The notes beneath the pieces were generated by a model, which did no database searches, was not told where the DNA came from, and saw only the letters and a program-made list of their open reading frames with translations. Shown here one piece after another: positions 1 through 6,730 of a stretch of DNA of 44,030 bases. Location: contig CAYNHL010000014.1 in NCBI GenBank assembly GCA_964397015.1, positions 1 to 44,030 of the forward strand. The letters are read 5' to 3'. The position numbers and the translations under genes were made by a program. Positions within the stretch are counted from its first letter, which is position 1. Every line of letters starts with the position of its first letter. Source of the stretch: MADRE2 sp964397015. Lineage in GTDB: Bacteria; Desulfobacterota; Desulfobacteria; Desulfobacterales; Desulfobacteraceae.

Positions 1-423
1 GGCCGTGCCGTTTACATGGCCGTGACACAGGCTGTAAAAAAACAGAACGGCATAACTTCGGACAGCAATATCTTCTGGCGCCTTAAAAAAAGAGGGATAA
101 GTATTTACGGTCTGGTGTCAGACAAAGAGGTATGCGACTGCAACCGGCCTGTTCATGACCTTGCCGCAGATGTGGAGCACCTGCTGCTGGATGCCCGGTA
201 CGAGGGTTTTGTCCGGATGGCCCTTGCCCTGGACGATGCGGTGGAGGCAGGCCTGCTTTCAAACCTGGAGGTGTTTGACTCCATGTGCCTGGATATGGCC
301 CGGACCATTGCCGAAAAGCATATTGACCGGCTGCGGCCCATTGTCAACCGTGCCGGTGTCCCTGCTGTATCGGCAAAAGCCTTGAACGCGCTGTTCAACG
401 GCATCTATTTCCGGGAGTACTGA
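1..423 (+). CDS. C-terminal part of a probable adenosylcobinamide amidohydrolase (CbiZ-like), 5' end outside window
   Basis: The reading frame is open from the first base and ends at TGA 421-423, so the gene is cut by the window edge. The ATG at 16 is probably internal. The first visible residues (GRAVYMAVTQAVKKQNG) resemble the end of the CbiZ domain, where a GRAVxxAV helix follows the conserved core. About 110 residues of extra C-terminal sequence follow, with a short Cys pair (VCDCN). CbiZ enzymes cleave the aminopropanol side chain of adenosylcobinamide so that foreign corrinoids can be salvaged. The gene lies 4 bases upstream of a BtuF-like binding protein and a corrinoid/siderophore-type ABC transporter, which fits salvage. 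The call rests on this short similarity and on context, because the catalytic part is not in the window. Confidence 0.45.
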   Translation, partial: GRAVYMAVTQAVKKQNGITSDSNIFWRLKKRGISIYGLVSDKEVCDCNRPVHDLAADVEHLLLDARYEGFVRMALALDDAVEAGLLSNLEVFDSMCLDMARTIAEKHIDRLRPIVNRAGVPAVSAKALNALFNGIYFREY

Positions 424-427
424 TAAG

Positions 428-1297
428 ATGAAATCCTGGCTGCTGATACTGTTCTTTCTGGTGTGCCTGCCTGCCCACCCTGCCGGCGCACAGGGGCCTG
501 ATACCGGAGACAGTCCTTACCAGAGGGTGGTGTCGCTGGGGCCCCTGATAACGGACATGGTATACCTGCTCGAGGCGGATGATGCGCTGGCCGGGGTATC
601 AAGCTACTGCACAATCCCGGCCGGCCATGCGCCAAAGGATATTATCGGCACGGTGATGCAGATGAATCTTGAAAAAGTGGTCAGCCTGCAGCCGGAAGTG
701 GTCTTCGCTTCCACCCTGACCCGGCCCAAGCAGGTCCAGTCGTTGAAAAACCAGGGGATCAGGGTCATCAAGTTTGACAACCCGGGTAATTTCGAGGAAA
801 TATGCTCCATGTTCCTTGCTCTCGGCCGACTGCTTGGAAAAGAGACACGGGCCAAAGACATTGTCCGCCAGGCCGGTGACCAGGTCGCGGCCATAGAGGC
901 CCGGGTATCGAACCTTGAACGGCGTACGGTCTTTATCCAGATCGGTATCAGGCCGCTGCGGACATCTGAACCCGGCACATTTATCAGTGATTACATCGAG
1001 CGGGCCGGGGGGATCAATATCGCGAAAATGGCCGGTTCCGGGGTATACAGCCGGGAGGATGTGCTGCGGCAGAACCCTGATGTGATACTTGTGGCCACCA
1101 TGGGCTCCTCCACAAAGGCGGCGGAGAACGAAAAAGCCAGGTGGCTGTCCCTTTCCGTGCTGAAAGCTGCGAAAAACAATGAGATTCACGTACTGGACCC
1201 GGATCTCGTGTGCAGTCCCACTCCCGTGACATTTGTCCACGCCCTGGAGGTATTTTTCAGCTGCATCCACCCGGGGCAAGGCCCGGAGGGATCATGA
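428..1297 (+). CDS. Periplasmic substrate-binding protein of a cobalamin/iron-siderophore ABC transporter (BtuF/FecB type)
   Basis: This 289-residue protein has a cleavable signal peptide: Lys at position 2, then a hydrophobic core, with an AGA-type cleavage site near residue 21. The mature part has the layout of class III periplasmic binding proteins. YQRVVSLGPLITDMVYLL matches the 'RVVSLxPxxTE' opening strand-helix. A second lobe follows, containing the pattern 'EEICSMFLALGRLLGKE..A' and near the end an 'NPDVILVATMG' strand. Such proteins capture vitamin B12, cobinamide or ferric chelates in the periplasm and deliver them to the permease. Its stop codon overlaps the ATG of the permease gene (ATGA), so the two are translationally coupled. 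The substrate cannot be fixed from sequence. The upstream CbiZ-like fragment favours corrinoids. Confidence 0.85.
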   Translation: MKSWLLILFFLVCLPAHPAGAQGPDTGDSPYQRVVSLGPLITDMVYLLEADDALAGVSSYCTIPAGHAPKDIIGTVMQMNLEKVVSLQPEVVFASTLTRPKQVQSLKNQGIRVIKFDNPGNFEEICSMFLALGRLLGKETRAKDIVRQAGDQVAAIEARVSNLERRTVFIQIGIRPLRTSEPGTFISDYIERAGGINIAKMAGSGVYSREDVLRQNPDVILVATMGSSTKAAENEKARWLSLSVLKAAKNNEIHVLDPDLVCSPTPVTFVHALEVFFSCIHPGQGPEGS

Positions 1298-2304
1298 GAA
1301 CACAAACAGCCCGGCGGTGGGCCTTCATCGTCCTGGTCCTGGTCCTGCTGCTGGCGCTGTCGGTCCTGGTGGCCCTTGGAGTGGGCACAACCGTCATGGC
1401 TCCAGCCGAAATGATCAGGGCCGTTTTTCACGAACCTGACAGCGTAGCCGCGAGCATCATATTGGATATCAGGCTGCCCAGAGTGCTGATGGGCATTGCC
1501 ATCGGCGGAGCGTTGAGCGTGGCAGGCACCCTGCTGCAGGGACTTTTCAGAAATCCGCTGGTCGAACCCTATACCCTGGGGATTTCAGGGGGAGCGTCAC
1601 TAGGGGTATGCCTTGCCATCCTGCTCGGACTGCCCGGCCTTATGGGAGTACTTGCCTATCCATTGGCCGGATTCGCAGGAGCGGTCACGGTGATCCTGGC
1701 AGTCTATTCCATCGGCATGAGGGCCGGGCGGCTGCGCCCCAATACAATGCTGCTGATAGGGGTTATGATCAGCTTTGTTTCCTCGTCCCTGGTCATGCTA
1801 TTGATGGCTATATCCAGGCATGATGACCTGAGCAGTATCGTTTTCTGGATCATGGGATCGCTGGATGAACCCAATGTCACCCTGATCCGTGTGATGATGG
1901 GTGGTTCGGTGGCCGGACTCGTTGTTTCAATGGCCTGCAGCCTCAAGCTCAACGCCCTGGTCCTGGGAGACGAACAGGCATTTTTGCTGGGCGTGGATAC
2001 CGTTAGAACAAGGAAGATATTGTTCCTGATCGCATCAGCCCTGACCGGGCTGAGCGTATCCGCCGGCGGCATCATAATGTTTGTCGGACTGATTGTCCCC
2101 CATTTCATGCGCATGGTGGCCGGGGGAGACCATAGGATACTGATCATAAGTTCATTTCTGGCCGGCGCCTGCTTTCTGACACTGTGCGATGTCATCGCCA
2201 GGGTGGTGATTTCTCCGCTGGAACTCCCGGTGGGCGTGATAACCGGCATCATAGGAGGTATCGTGTTCATTTACGCCCTGAGCCGGAAAAAGGTGGCACT
2301 GTGA
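1294..2304 (+). CDS. Inner-membrane permease of a BtuC/FecCD-type ABC transporter
   Basis: The chosen start is ATG 1294, giving 336 residues. It overlaps the previous stop and has a GGAGG six bases upstream. The frame extends further 5' but only through the end of the binding-protein gene. The product is a very hydrophobic polytopic protein with about ten membrane segments. It carries FecCD-family motifs: IRLPRVLMGIAIGGALSVAG near residue 55, then LLQGLFRNPLVEPYTLGISGGASLG, and near the end GGIIMFVGLIVPHFMRMVAGGDHR followed by LPVGVITGIIGG. It forms the homodimeric channel that passes the substrate released by the binding protein. The GTG of the ATPase gene overlaps its stop. Confidence 0.92.
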   Translation: MRTQTARRWAFIVLVLVLLLALSVLVALGVGTTVMAPAEMIRAVFHEPDSVAASIILDIRLPRVLMGIAIGGALSVAGTLLQGLFRNPLVEPYTLGISGGASLGVCLAILLGLPGLMGVLAYPLAGFAGAVTVILAVYSIGMRAGRLRPNTMLLIGVMISFVSSSLVMLLMAISRHDDLSSIVFWIMGSLDEPNVTLIRVMMGGSVAGLVVSMACSLKLNALVLGDEQAFLLGVDTVRTRKILFLIASALTGLSVSAGGIIMFVGLIVPHFMRMVAGGDHRILIISSFLAGACFLTLCDVIARVVISPLELPVGVITGIIGGIVFIYALSRKKVAL

Positions 2305-3107
2305 CAGACGTGTTTCTGGATATTCGCGACCTGTCCTGCGGGTACGGAGGCATTCCCGTGCTCGACAGGATATCGTTCAGCGTGAGAAAAGGGGAACTGG
2401 CCACCATAATCGGGCCCAACGGTGCGGGAAAAACCACCCTTCTCAAGAGCATTCCCGGCCTGGTTTCCCCCATGGCCGGTGAAATCCTTCTCAGCGGGAA
2501 GGACATTCACGCCATGCCCCCGGCCCAACGGGCCCTGAAAGTCGCCGTGGTCCTGCAGGCCATGGAAAGCGTCTACATGACGGTCGAAGAGTATGTGCTG
2601 CTGGGACGGCTTCCTTTTTTCAAGCCATACCAGTATTTTGAGGATAAAACCGATCTGGATGCTGCGAGGACATACATGGAGTTTACCGGCATTGCCCATT
2701 TGCGGTCGAGTGCGCTCAGCGAGATCAGCAGCGGGGAGCGGCAGCTTGCGACCATTGCACGAGCCCTGGTCCAGGAACCGGAGCTGCTTTTGATGGATGA
2801 ACCCACAGCCCACCTGGACATTTCTCACCAGGCCCTTATCCTGGAGCTCGTGACAACCATGGCCGCGTCAAGGAGAGTGGCCGTGGTCATGGTCCAGCAC
2901 GACCTGAACCTGGCATCCGAATATTCAGACCAGGTGATACTTCTGGACAAGAAGAGCCGTTCCCTGTATGCCTGCGGTGCGCCGAAGGCGGTCATAACCC
3001 GGGAAAACATCAGGGCGGTGTACGATACCGACGTGGCCATAGAGACCAACCCCCATTCATTGAAACCCGGGGTGTTTATAAGAAAGAACCTGGACAAAGG
3101 AAGGTAG
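2301..3107 (+). CDS. ABC transporter ATP-binding protein of the BtuD/FecE type
   Basis: The start is taken as GTG 2301 (GTGA overlap with the permease stop), giving 268 residues. The upstream in-frame ATG at 2184 lies inside the permease gene and is rejected. All ABC ATPase signatures are visible. Walker A is GPNGAGKTT near residue 36, the signature motif is ISSGERQ, Walker B is LLLMDEPTAHLD, and the switch region is VMVQHDLNLASEYSD. The 'HDLNLA' form is typical of the FecE/BtuD/HmuV subfamily. It energises import through the permease from the cytoplasmic side. The last two thirds of the upstream operon (exbB, exbD, tonB) would energise the matching outer-membrane receptor, which is not in this window. 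Confidence 0.92.
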   Translation: MTDVFLDIRDLSCGYGGIPVLDRISFSVRKGELATIIGPNGAGKTTLLKSIPGLVSPMAGEILLSGKDIHAMPPAQRALKVAVVLQAMESVYMTVEEYVLLGRLPFFKPYQYFEDKTDLDAARTYMEFTGIAHLRSSALSEISSGERQLATIARALVQEPELLLMDEPTAHLDISHQALILELVTTMAASRRVAVVMVQHDLNLASEYSDQVILLDKKSRSLYACGAPKAVITRENIRAVYDTDVAIETNPHSLKPGVFIRKNLDKGR

Positions 3108-3108
3108 A

Positions 3109-3735
3109 ATGATCGATATTTTTCAAAACGGCGGTATTATAATGTATCCGCTTCTGGCATGTTCTTTGATATCGTTGACCCTGATCATTGAAAGAGCCGT
3201 GTTCTGGGCCGGTGCCGGCATGGGCCGCCGCAGGGACCTTGTGGACCGGGTGCTGGAACTTGCGGCAGAAGAAAACTGGGAACAGATCCGGCAGATTACC
3301 ACCGGGTCCAGAAACTACATGGTCCGCATCCTGGTCAGCGGAATCCTGCACCGGGAATATTCACCGGTAAAGGCAATGGAAGCTGCCGCAGCGGATGAAA
3401 TCTACAAGATGAAGAGATTCATGGGCGTGCTGGATACCATTATCACGGCAGCTCCCCTGCTGGGCATCCTGGGAACGGTGGTGGGGATCATCGAATCCTT
3501 TGACATGCTCGGGGTATCGGGCATAGAAAATCCCCAGGCGGTCACCGGGGGCATTGCAAAAGCCCTGATAACGACCGCTTCAGGTCTTGCCATCGCCATT
3601 GTGACCGTCTTTCCCTATAATTATTTCAATTCCCGGATCGAGCGTGCCGCCCAGGTCATTGAAAAATACGCTACAACCTTTGAACTCATGCATGAGCGCA
3701 AAATGGCCGGTCATGACAATGAAAAAGCCCGGTAG
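3109..3735 (+). CDS. exbB: ExbB/TolQ-family proton channel subunit of the TonB energising complex
   Basis: This 208-residue protein starts at ATG 3109, one base after the ATPase stop, with AAGGAAGG just upstream. It has one membrane segment near the N-terminus (MYPLLACSLISLTLIIERAV). A large cytoplasmic loop follows, then two more segments. The second of these has the family signature TAAPLLGILGTVVGIIESF, and the third reads ITTASGLAIAIVTVFPYNYF. ExbB forms the pentameric channel around ExbD that uses the proton gradient to drive TonB. TolQ and MotA relatives share the fold. The immediate exbD and tonB neighbours decide for ExbB. Confidence 0.9.
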   Translation: MIDIFQNGGIIMYPLLACSLISLTLIIERAVFWAGAGMGRRRDLVDRVLELAAEENWEQIRQITTGSRNYMVRILVSGILHREYSPVKAMEAAAADEIYKMKRFMGVLDTIITAAPLLGILGTVVGIIESFDMLGVSGIENPQAVTGGIAKALITTASGLAIAIVTVFPYNYFNSRIERAAQVIEKYATTFELMHERKMAGHDNEKAR

Positions 3736-3739
3736 ACAG

Positions 3740-4144
3740 ATGAAAGTACAGATGCCGCATATAAAAAAACCCAGGATCGAAATGCTGCCCCTGATCGATA
3801 TCGTGTTTCTCGTGCTGGTGGTTTTCATCTATTCCATGCTCTCCATGTCGGTCCATTACGGCATGCCGGTTCTCCTGCCTGTGTCCGCCACGGTTGAACC
3901 GGAAAAACAGCTGGAACTGTCCATCACGGTCAGGGACGAGAACACGGTTTTCGTGGATGATCTGCCGGTGGACCCGGACGACCTGACCCGGATTCTCCGG
4001 GACCTGACCCGGGATGAAACCGACCCAGGGGTTCTCTTGTTCGCAAGAAAAACAGTTTCCTACCAGACCCTGTTTCATGTACTGGACCAGGTAAAGCTGG
4101 CCGGAATTTCAAACATTTCCCTGCAGGCAGAGTTAGAGCGCTGA
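3740..4144 (+). CDS. exbD: ExbD/TolR-family subunit of the TonB energising complex
   Basis: The start is placed at ATG 3740, five bases after the exbB stop, giving 134 residues. ATG 3713 and ATG 3719 inside exbB, and ATG 3752 downstream, are alternatives because no strong ribosome binding site separates them. The N-terminus is short and basic (IKKPRIEMLPLIDIVFLVLVVF) and carries the membrane Asp of the 'PLIDIVF' motif, the proton-relay residue of ExbD. A periplasmic domain follows with the usual pattern 'ELSITVRDENTVFVDDLPV' and a C-terminal LDQVKLAGISNISL. It works with ExbB to energise TonB. The stop is directly followed by the tonB ATG. Confidence 0.88.
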   Translation: MKVQMPHIKKPRIEMLPLIDIVFLVLVVFIYSMLSMSVHYGMPVLLPVSATVEPEKQLELSITVRDENTVFVDDLPVDPDDLTRILRDLTRDETDPGVLLFARKTVSYQTLFHVLDQVKLAGISNISLQAELER

Positions 4145-5017
4145 ATGAAACGGCTGTTAATTTCCGCCTTTGCGGCACTGGTAATTCACGTGGCTGCATT
4201 TGCCGTCATGCCCGGTTTCCGGCAGGCTGCGAACCATGAAACCTTAAGCGGCGTAACCCCTATTGCCGTTACCATCTATCACAAAACACCCGATCCAGAA
4301 CCAGAACCCGATCCCGAACCGGCACCGCCCTCTCCTGAACCAACAATTGAACCGGATCCTGAACCTGTCCCAAAATCAGCTCCTGAACCGGCTTTTGAAC
4401 CTTTTGTCGAACCGGTTCCGCAGCCCCCAGAGGAGCCGCCGCTTGAAACAGAACCTGAGCTTGAAACAGAGCCTGAAATGACCGTTGAAAAAAAAGCTGA
4501 AAACAAGCCGGTACCCCATATTTCAGCATTGCCCAAAAACAAGCCGCAGGTCACTGAGGAGCCGGTGCCAGACCCGCCTGTTTTATCAAGGGAGATACAG
4601 CCTGAAAAACCGGCCCTGGATGAATCCGGACCCGAACCGGCTGATTCCGCTCCGGCGCCAAAGACTGGTCCCTCGCCACAGACACAGGATTTGCAGGCAG
4701 CCAATCCAGTACCGGAAAAACAGCCGGAACCGGCTGTGGTCAAAACACAGGCCGTTCCGCTTTACAAGGAAAATCCCCCGCCCCGGTATCCCAGGAACGC
4801 CAAGCGCCGGGGGTATTCAGGCACGGTTATGCTCAAGGTGTTCGTAACGGCGGACGGTGATCCGCAAAATATTGTCGTTGACGGGTCAAGCGGGCATGAC
4901 AGTCTGGACAGGGCAGCCCTGGATGCGGTAAGAACCTGGCAGTTCGAGCCCGGCAAATTGGACGGTGTTCCCATGGGCATGTGGGTGAAAATACCGGTTA
5001 TATTCCGCCTGAACTAA
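4145..5017 (+). CDS. tonB: TonB energy transducer with a long Glu/Pro-rich periplasmic spacer
   Basis: This 290-residue protein has an N-terminal membrane anchor (LLISAFAALVIHVAAFAV). Its His15 occupies the place of the essential membrane His of TonB, although the Ser of the SxxxH motif is replaced by Ala. Residues about 48-200 are dominated by EP/DP dipeptides (EPEPDPEPAPP and variants). This is the extended rod that spans the periplasm. The C-terminal 75 residues form a TonB domain: YPRNAKRRGYSGTVMLKVFV, then SSGHDSLDRAALDAVRTWQFEP, then a final strand VKIPVIFRLN. It transmits energy from ExbBD to outer-membrane receptors. It ends the uptake operon and faces the convergent 5060-5479 gene. 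No convincing terminator hairpin is visible in the 42 bases between them. Confidence 0.9.
   Translation: MKRLLISAFAALVIHVAAFAVMPGFRQAANHETLSGVTPIAVTIYHKTPDPEPEPDPEPAPPSPEPTIEPDPEPVPKSAPEPAFEPFVEPVPQPPEEPPLETEPELETEPEMTVEKKAENKPVPHISALPKNKPQVTEEPVPDPPVLSREIQPEKPALDESGPEPADSAPAPKTGPSPQTQDLQAANPVPEKQPEPAVVKTQAVPLYKENPPPRYPRNAKRRGYSGTVMLKVFVTADGDPQNIVVDGSSGHDSLDRAALDAVRTWQFEPGKLDGVPMGMWVKIPVIFRLN
4291..4480 (+). repeat. Glu/Pro-coding low-complexity repeat in tonB
   Basis: Degenerate tandem hexanucleotides of the form GAACC(N)GANCC(N) encode alternating EP and DP dipeptides. The repeat is imperfect and its boundaries are approximate. It corresponds to the rigid periplasmic spacer of TonB and could vary in length between strains by slippage. 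Confidence 0.55.
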
Positions 5018-5059
5018 AAAAGCTGTCTTTGGGGTGATAAAGGTTTTGTCCGGGGTTTC

Positions 5060-5479
5060 CTAACCGGTTTTGGGCTCGATGTCAAATTCCAGGCGCAGTG
5101 TATTGTGTCCATCTTCCCTGCTGTAGTATATGCGGTCGGCAATCTGCCTGACTAGAAAAACGCCCAGTCCCCCGGGTTTTCTCTTCTCAAGGCCGGCGCT
5201 TGTATCAGGCGGTTCGCTTTTAAGTGGATTGAACTCCGGGCCGTTATCCTTGAAGGTCAATACCGCGTGATCGTCATGCACTGCCGTTGCAACCAGGAGT
5301 TCGCCTTCCGGCCTGTCCCTGAGCCCGTACTTGATGATGTTTACGCTGATTTCCTCCACCACGAGATCGATTTTCAGGCACCTGCCCGGGTCGTTGATGT
5401 GGTCTGCGAGACTTTCATTGACAAAGGCCTGGATTCCATGGACGGATTCCAGCTCGGGGATGAAGGATTTGTGACCCAT
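5060..5479 (-). CDS. RsbW/SpoIIAB-like GHKL ATPase (anti-sigma-type or switch-protein kinase)
   Basis: This 139-residue protein is a stand-alone HATPase_c_2 domain. The N-box is visible as EEISVNIIKYG around residues 42-52. The G1 box is FKDNGPEFNP, and the G2 box is GGLGVFLVRQIAD preceded by a Lys/Pro-rich ATP lid. There is no histidine-phosphoacceptor domain and no membrane segment. Proteins of this type phosphorylate a Ser/Thr on a STAS partner and sequester a sigma factor or another target. The gene follows the STAS gene by 24 bases on the same strand, so the two form a switch pair. The matching PP2C phosphatase is probably the SpoIIE-domain protein at 34037-36049, on the far side of the T6SS cluster (inference). 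Confidence 0.87.
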   Translation of the reverse strand: MGHKSFIPELESVHGIQAFVNESLADHINDPGRCLKIDLVVEEISVNIIKYGLRDRPEGELLVATAVHDDHAVLTFKDNGPEFNPLKSEPPDTSAGLEKRKPGGLGVFLVRQIADRIYYSREDGHNTLRLEFDIEPKTG

Positions 5480-5503
5480 TTTCAGGCTGTCCGTTCCCCC
5501 GGA

Positions 5504-5848
5504 TCAGTTTTCATCGATCCGGGCCTGGGCGGTTTCGAGGTCTTCATATACGGTTATGAACGCATTGAAACCTGCCATTTCGATAATTTCCAGGACGTTC
5601 TCCGTGGCACTGCAAAGACAGAACCTGCCATTGTCGTAAAGCTGTTTTGCAATGACCACCAGGACCCTGAGTCCAGCGCTGCTGATATATTCAACCCCGC
5701 CAAGGTTGAGGATGATGTGTGTCTCTCCCTGGTCCAGGAGGGTAAGAAGCGAGTCTTCAAGTGAATCTGAAGTAACGGCATCGATCCGTCCCGATGCCGT
5801 TACGATCGCACATGTGTTCTGTTTTTCGACCGATATATCAATGCCCAT
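5504..5848 (-). CDS. STAS-domain anti-anti-sigma-type protein (SpoIIAA/RsbV-like)
   Basis: The start at 5848 (114 residues, MGIDISVEKQ) is preferred over the ATG at 5872, because GGGAGG lies nine bases upstream of the inner ATG. The protein is a single STAS domain with the typical progression: VTASGRIDAVTSDSLEDSL, then HIILNLGGVEYISSAGLRVLV. One of the two Ser residues in YISSAG aligns with the phosphorylated Ser of SpoIIAA/RsbV. The C-terminal helix is truncated normally. Unphosphorylated protein would bind and titrate the RsbW-like partner encoded just downstream. The gene is transcribed away from tssJ across a 315-base divergent region, which places it as a likely input to control of the adjacent T6SS (inference). 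Confidence 0.88.
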   Translation of the reverse strand: MGIDISVEKQNTCAIVTASGRIDAVTSDSLEDSLLTLLDQGETHIILNLGGVEYISSAGLRVLVVIAKQLYDNGRFCLCSATENVLEIIEMAGFNAFITVYEDLETAQARIDEN

Positions 5849-5961
5849 TGAAAATAACCTCCCGGCTGTCAAATCGATTCGTACCTGCCTGCAGTTTAAC
5901 CGGCTTGTCGTTATGTATGTTGCCGGGCATTTTTAAAATGCACCGCCTTTTTGATTTAAAA

Positions 5962-5988
5962 GTTATACTGTTTTTGCAAAGAATTCAA
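5962..5988 (-). promoter_or_regulatory. Possible promoter for the STAS/RsbW-like gene pair
   Basis: Read on the minus strand, TTGAAT (5988-5983) is followed after 15 bases by TATAAC (5967-5962). If TTTGAA is taken as the -35 box, the spacing is 16 bases. The -10 box matches five of six consensus bases. It lies about 115 bases upstream of the STAS start. Confidence 0.25.
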
Positions 5989-6051
5989 ATAAAATCTTGA
6001 TGAAACCCGTTATTATACCGGCTGTCACAGGATGGATCAAAATAATATTCA

Positions 6052-6080
6052 TTGACAGGCAGTTGATTATATATTAAACC
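6052..6080 (+). promoter_or_regulatory. Possible sigma-70-type promoter for the T6SS operon
   Basis: A perfect TTGACA lies at 6052-6057, followed by a 17-base spacer and TAAACC at 6075-6080. The -10 match is only three of six, although the surrounding bases (TATATTAAA) are very AT-rich. It sits about 85 bases upstream of the tssJ start. The assignment is by eye only. A different sigma factor, released by the neighbouring partner-switch proteins, could equally be used. Confidence 0.28.
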
Positions 6081-6163
6081 AAATACAATAATGAGTTCGA
6101 TATAAAAGTCATCTTGCTCAAGCTGCTTCAATTTCTACAACTAATTGTGATGGAGTATTAAGC

Positions 6164-6730
6164 ATGAGAAAAGAGAGCTTAAACTGTTTTCTCCCGGCAA
6201 AGTTTATTGCGCTTCTGGTCGTTGGGCTTTGTTTGTATTCCTGCGGTGCCAAGGAACCCAAACCGGAGCCCGAATGGGTGTACGAGCCCCAGGGCATTCA
6301 CATTTCCTGCCAGGCGGATGACATGCTCAACGAGTTCAACGGGTCTTCCCATGCACTCCAGGTTGTCATCTACCAGCTTGACAACATCAACAAGTTTTCA
6401 GAACTTGCCGAATACAAGGATGGCCTCAAGGTCCTTCTCAAGGCACAGAACTTCGATCCGAGCGTGCAGGCAGTCAAAAAGGTGTTCATCGATCCCGGCC
6501 AGGCCACGCGGATAGTTCTGGACAGGGCGGAGAAAAGCCGCTGGGTAGCCATTGTCGCAGGTTATTTTGATTTGACGCCGGGCAAGGCAACGGTATTTTT
6601 TGAAATCCCCCACAAAGTGGAAAAACAGGGGATGATTTTTTTCAAAAAAGAAGTTGCGGTCATCGAAGATCTGAAAATCAATCTTTTGCTCAAAGAACAC
6701 AGTCTCACAGGGATTTTACTGGATGAATAA
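6164..6730 (+). CDS. tssJ: T6SS outer-membrane lipoprotein TssJ
   Basis: This 188-residue protein has a lipoprotein signal: basic N-terminus, hydrophobic core and a lipobox LYSC with Cys27 as the lipidated residue. The mature part shows the TssJ/VasD pattern: IHISCQADDMLNEFNGSSHALQVVIYQL, then a middle segment FIDPGQATRIVLDRAEKSRWVAIVAGYFDL. These give the transthyretin-like beta-sandwich with its loop. TssJ anchors the TssLM trans-envelope complex to the outer membrane by binding the TssM C-terminal domain. It is the first gene of the rightward T6SS run. GGAG lies ten bases before the ATG, and the 3' end overlaps tssK by eight bases. Confidence 0.88.
   Translation: MRKESLNCFLPAKFIALLVVGLCLYSCGAKEPKPEPEWVYEPQGIHISCQADDMLNEFNGSSHALQVVIYQLDNINKFSELAEYKDGLKVLLKAQNFDPSVQAVKKVFIDPGQATRIVLDRAEKSRWVAIVAGYFDLTPGKATVFFEIPHKVEKQGMIFFKKEVAVIEDLKINLLLKEHSLTGILLDE

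Larger units (their letters stand above)
5849..6163. other. Divergent intergenic region between the STAS gene and the T6SS operon
   Basis: This is the longest non-coding stretch in the window (315 bases). It is clearly more AT-rich than the flanking genes and holds no ORF with a plausible start and binding site. It should carry both the promoter for the leftward STAS/RsbW-like pair and the promoter for the rightward tssJ-started operon. Candidate sigma-70-like elements are listed separately. No -24/-12 sigma-54 element (GG-N10-GC) was found by eye, and no riboswitch-like structure was recognised. Confidence 0.6.

Noticed and set aside
5267..5764. 165-residue open frame on the plus strand across the STAS and RsbW-like genes
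   Set aside because: It is antisense to two recognised domains and spans their intergenic gap. It has no family match.
5900..5926. Inverted repeat CCGGC/GCCGG in the divergent region
   Set aside because: The arms are five bases with a 17-base loop, common by chance, and do not overlap a clear promoter element.
5849..6163. Sigma-54 promoter upstream of tssJ
   Set aside because: No GG-N10-GC pair with acceptable flanks was found. The TTGC-like strings present lack a GG at the needed distance.
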